Source of the DNA: Methylorubrum rhodinum
Lineage (GTDB): Bacteria; Pseudomonadota; Alphaproteobacteria; Rhizobiales; Beijerinckiaceae
Assembly (NCBI RefSeq): GCF_014199935.1
Contig: NZ_JACHOP010000006.1
Location: forward strand, 186,001 to 250,000
DNA: 64,000 nucleotides
Direction of reading: 5' to 3'
This document shows positions 61,994 to 64,000 of the stretch, piece after piece. A program made the position numbers and the translations under genes. The notes under the pieces were generated by a model, which searched no databases, had not been told where the DNA came from, and saw nothing but the letters and a program-made list of their open reading frames with translations. The stretch's first letter is position 1. Each line of letters opens with the position of its first letter.

Positions 61994-62850
61994 GCCGACC
62001 GACCCTCCGCTTCGCGCCGAGCCCGAACGGCCGGCTTCATCTCGGCCACGCCTTTTCCGCCCTCACCAACGCCCGCATCGCCGACGATCTCGGCGGCCGG
62101 CTGCTGTTGCGGATCGAGGACATCGATCTCGGCCGGACCCGGCCCGAATTCGTGCAAGGCACCTTCGACGACCTCGCGTGGCTCGGGCTGCGTTTCGACG
62201 GCCCGGTGCGCCGCCAGTCCGAGCACTTTTCAGCCTATGCGCGGGCATGCGATGCGCTCGCTGCGCGAAAACTCCTTTATCCGTGCTTCTGCTCGCGCGG
62301 GCGGATCGCGGCGGCCGTGGCCGAGCGGGCGGCGGTGGCGCGCGATCCCGATGGCGCGCCGCTCTATCCCGGCACCTGCCGCGCGCTCTCATGCAACGAA
62401 GTCCAGGCCCGCATCGAGGCCGGAGAGCCGCATACGTGGCGCCTCGACGGCGCGGCGGCCCTGGCCGCGGTCACGGCTCCCCTCGTCATCCGCCGCTTCG
62501 CCCCGGACGGCGCGGAAAAGACCGTCCCGGCCGATCCGACCCGCTGGGGCGATGCGGTGATCGCCCGCCGCGACGTGCCGACGAGCTACCATCTCGCGGT
62601 GGTGTGGGACGATGCGGAGCAGGGGATCAGCCATGTGGTGCGCGGCCAGGATCTGGAGGCGGCGACCGACCTGCATGTGCTGCTGCAGCACCTGCTCGGC
62701 CTGCCGAGCCCGGCTTATCACCACCACGGCCTGATCCGCGACGAGACCGGCGACAAGCTCGCCAAGTCGAAGGGCTCGGAATCGCTGGCGGACCTGCGCG
62801 CGAGTGGCGTCGACCCGGACGCGGTGCGCGCCATGCTGGGCCTCGCCTGA
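61990..62850 (+). CDS. gluQRS: Glutamyl-Q tRNA(Asp) synthetase
   Basis: 286 residues, GluRS-like catalytic domain without an anticodon-binding domain. HIGH-type motif in APSPNGRLHLGHAFSALTNA (17-20 HLGH), RIEDIDLGRTRPE, zinc ligands in YPCFCSRGRI, and a KMSKS-type loop DKLAKSKGSE. It charges glutamate onto queuosine in tRNA-Asp. The GTG start overlaps the upstream membrane-protein gene. Length is right for the family. Confidence 0.92.
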   Translation: MSRPTLRFAPSPNGRLHLGHAFSALTNARIADDLGGRLLLRIEDIDLGRTRPEFVQGTFDDLAWLGLRFDGPVRRQSEHFSAYARACDALAARKLLYPCFCSRGRIAAAVAERAAVARDPDGAPLYPGTCRALSCNEVQARIEAGEPHTWRLDGAAALAAVTAPLVIRRFAPDGAEKTVPADPTRWGDAVIARRDVPTSYHLAVVWDDAEQGISHVVRGQDLEAATDLHVLLQHLLGLPSPAYHHHGLIRDETGDKLAKSKGSESLADLRASGVDPDAVRAMLGLA

Positions 62851-63011
62851 AACCGAGGTTTCGGAAGGACCAGTCCTTTCGCGGGTCCAGGGCAGGGCCC
62901 TGGTGAAAGGAAGCTGGGGCGCTGCCGTGAAGAACTCGGCCCATGGTGCATCCGTCGCAGAATGGTGATCGAACGTACCACCACACCGCGGGATCAACAC
63001 CGAGCGCATAT

Positions 63012-63070
63012 CCGTCTCGGCTCTGCACCCCGAAAGGACCGAGTTCTTTCGGGGTGCAGAGCCGAGACGG
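63012..63070. terminator. Bidirectional hairpin between gluQRS and rlmE
   Basis: Perfect 25-bp arms (63012-63036, starting CCGTCTCGGCTCTGCACCCC, and 63046-63070) with a 9-base loop, placed between two convergent stops and 2 bases from the rlmE stop. There is no T-run, but the stem is very stable. It could be a dispersed palindrome serving as a two-way terminator. Confidence 0.65.
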
Positions 63071-63071
63071 C

Positions 63072-63785
63072 TTACACCTCCTCGGCGCCTTCGGTCTCGG
63101 TCTGGCCGCGGAAGCCCGTGGCCAGCACGTAGAGCTCGCTCGAATCCGCCCGGCTCGCCGCCGGCTTGACGTGGCGGACCACGGCAAAGTCGCGCTTGAG
63201 GTCGGCGAGCAGGCCGCCTTCGGTGCCGCCCTGGAACACCTTGGCGAGGTAGGCCCCGCCCGGTGCCAGGATCTCGCGGGCGAAGGCCGCCGCGGTCTCG
63301 GCCAGCCCGATGATGCGCAAGTGGTCAGTCTTCTTGTGGCCGGTGGTGTTGGCCGCCATGTCGGACAGCACGAGGTCGGCGGGTCCGCCCAGCAGCTCGA
63401 TCAGGCGCTCGGGCGCGGAGGGGTCGAGGAAGTCGCCGGTGATGAAGGTCGCGCCGGCCATCGGCTCGATGTCGAGCAGGTCGATGCCGACGACCCGGCC
63501 GGTCTCGCCCACGGTCTTGACCGCGACCTGCGCCCAGCCGCCGGGCGCCGCACCGAGATCGAGCACCTTCTGCCCCGGCTTCAGCAGCTTGAAGCGCTCG
63601 TCGATCTCCACGAGCTTGAACGCCGCCCGCGAGCGATAGCCTTCGCGCTTGGCGCGGGCCACGTAGGGATCGTTGAGCTGGCGCTCCAGCCAGCGCTTCT
63701 GCGACAGCGTGCGCCCGCGCCCGGTCTTCACCCGCTGCTTCAGGTCGCCGCGCAGGCCGCCCGTCCCGCCTCGCCGGTCGGTCAT
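63072..63785 (-). CDS. rlmE: 23S rRNA 2'-O-methyltransferase RlmE (FtsJ)
   Basis: 237 residues. SAM motif [20 protein letters not shown], and the K-D-K-E catalytic set: Lys in [13 protein letters not shown], Asp in [18 protein letters not shown], Lys in [10 protein letters not shown] and Glu in [10 protein letters not shown]. It methylates U2552 of 23S rRNA during large-subunit maturation. The first 35 residues ([20 protein letters not shown]) are a basic extension typical of alphaproteobacterial RlmE. The partial GppA-type gene lies upstream on the same strand, 60 bases away. Confidence 0.94.
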   Translation of the reverse strand: MTDRRGGTGGLRGDLKQRVKTGRGRTLSQKRWLERQLNDPYVARAKREGYRSRAAFKLVEIDERFKLLKPGQKVLDLGAAPGGWAQVAVKTVGETGRVVGIDLLDIEPMAGATFITGDFLDPSAPERLIELLGGPADLVLSDMAANTTGHKKTDHLRIIGLAETAAAFAREILAPGGAYLAKVFQGGTEGGLLADLKRDFAVVRHVKPAASRADSSELYVLATGFRGQTETEGAEEV

Positions 63786-63845
63786 GATGTTGGTCCTCTC
63801 ACGGAGCCGTGCCTAGCGGAACGCGGCCCGCGCGAAAAGAACGCC

Positions 63846-64000
63846 TCAGCGATACCGCCCCCGGCGCCACACGCCGTCCTCGCGCATCATGTTCATCAAG
63901 AGGCCCTCGCGCAGGCCCCGGTCGGCGATGCGCAGGCGCTCGGAAGGAAACACCCGGCGGATCGCCTCCAGGATGGCGCAGCCGGCGAGCACGAGATCGG
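63846..64000 (-). CDS. Ppx/GppA phosphatase family protein, C-terminal fragment
   Basis: 51 codons are visible; the 5' part is beyond the right edge. The translation DLVLAGCAILEAIRRVFPSE followed by RLRIADRGLREGLLMNMMRE and DGVWRRGRYR matches the end of exopolyphosphatase/guanosine pentaphosphatase proteins (R-x-A-D-x-G-L-R-E-G-x-L). These degrade polyphosphate or pppGpp. It is upstream of rlmE on the same strand, a common alphaproteobacterial pairing. Confidence 0.85.
   Translation of the reverse strand, partial: DLVLAGCAILEAIRRVFPSERLRIADRGLREGLLMNMMREDGVWRRGRYR

Noticed and set aside
1..64000. CRISPR arrays, tRNA/rRNA genes, integrase-bounded islands or prophage genes.
   Set aside because: No regularly spaced repeats, no tRNA-like cloverleaf sequence, no integrase or phage structural gene could be recognised by reading both strands; a tRNAscan or CRISPR-finder run would settle it.

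Overview
The window looks like a chromosomal segment of an alphaproteobacterium of the Methylobacteriaceae (Methylobacterium/Methylorubrum type). This is an inference. It rests on the very high GC content, the rhizobial-style small conserved proteins, an HWE-family histidine kinase, an HmuQ-type heme monooxygenase, an aerobic (CobL/CobM/CobE/CobB) cobalamin pathway, a candidate BcsS protein and several palindromic intergenic repeats. No rRNA, tRNA, CRISPR array or complete transposon was recognised.

Layout. 1-3.5 kb: end of a flagellar export cluster (flhA, fliR, a FliJ-like coiled-coil protein, start of a CheL/FlgJ-type rod-binding protein), minus strand. 3.7-10.5 kb: a tightly packed minus-strand operon encoding HMG-CoA synthase, a methylglutaconyl-CoA-hydratase-like crotonase, an asparagine-synthetase-type amidotransferase, an FAD monooxygenase, an acyl-CoA dehydrogenase and a hotdog thioesterase. 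This looks like a small uncharacterised acyl-CoA pathway. 11-18.8 kb: an RND efflux pump with its adaptor, WrbA, two LysR regulators and a DsbA-like oxidoreductase. 19-25 kb: small stress/regulatory genes (VOC protein, DUF6522, transglutaminase-like protein, an RMF/CrpP-like mini-protein, HWE kinase plus receiver) and a poor zone with an IS3 relic. 25.7-33.3 kb: a cobalamin riboswitch followed by a translationally coupled operon of a TonB-dependent receptor, an ABC-2 ATPase, two DUF3526-type permeases, a 96-residue protein and a DUF1624-type membrane acyltransferase. A 116-bp structured repeat closes this operon, and a second copy closes the kinase/receiver pair at 24 kb.

33.4-43 kb: an IS5-type relic, a molybdoenzyme maturation operon (two XdhC-type proteins, a molybdopterin-binding protein, MocA), an amino-acid-type binding protein, infA, a formyltransferase paralogue, a short-chain dehydrogenase lacking the catalytic Tyr next to an FeS bacterial (6-4) photolyase, and a BcsS-like protein. 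43-48 kb: exoD, zinc import genes divergent from zur, and an exopolysaccharide-initiating glycosyl-phosphotransferase. 48-54.4 kb: an Fsr-type MFS exporter, an IsdG/HmuQ-type heme monooxygenase, an XRE regulator and the cobL-cobE-cobM-cobB operon. 54.7-64 kb: an OxlT-type MFS carrier, a methyltransferase, a cytoplasmic gamma-glutamyltransferase, htpG, gluQRS, rlmE and the end of a Ppx/GppA phosphatase.

Many operons use 1-4 base start/stop overlaps (ATGA, GTGA, TGATG), and these overlaps settled several start choices. The strongest candidates for undescribed biology are the HMG-CoA synthase operon, the riboswitch-controlled receptor/ABC-2/acyltransferase operon and the 116-bp repeat.
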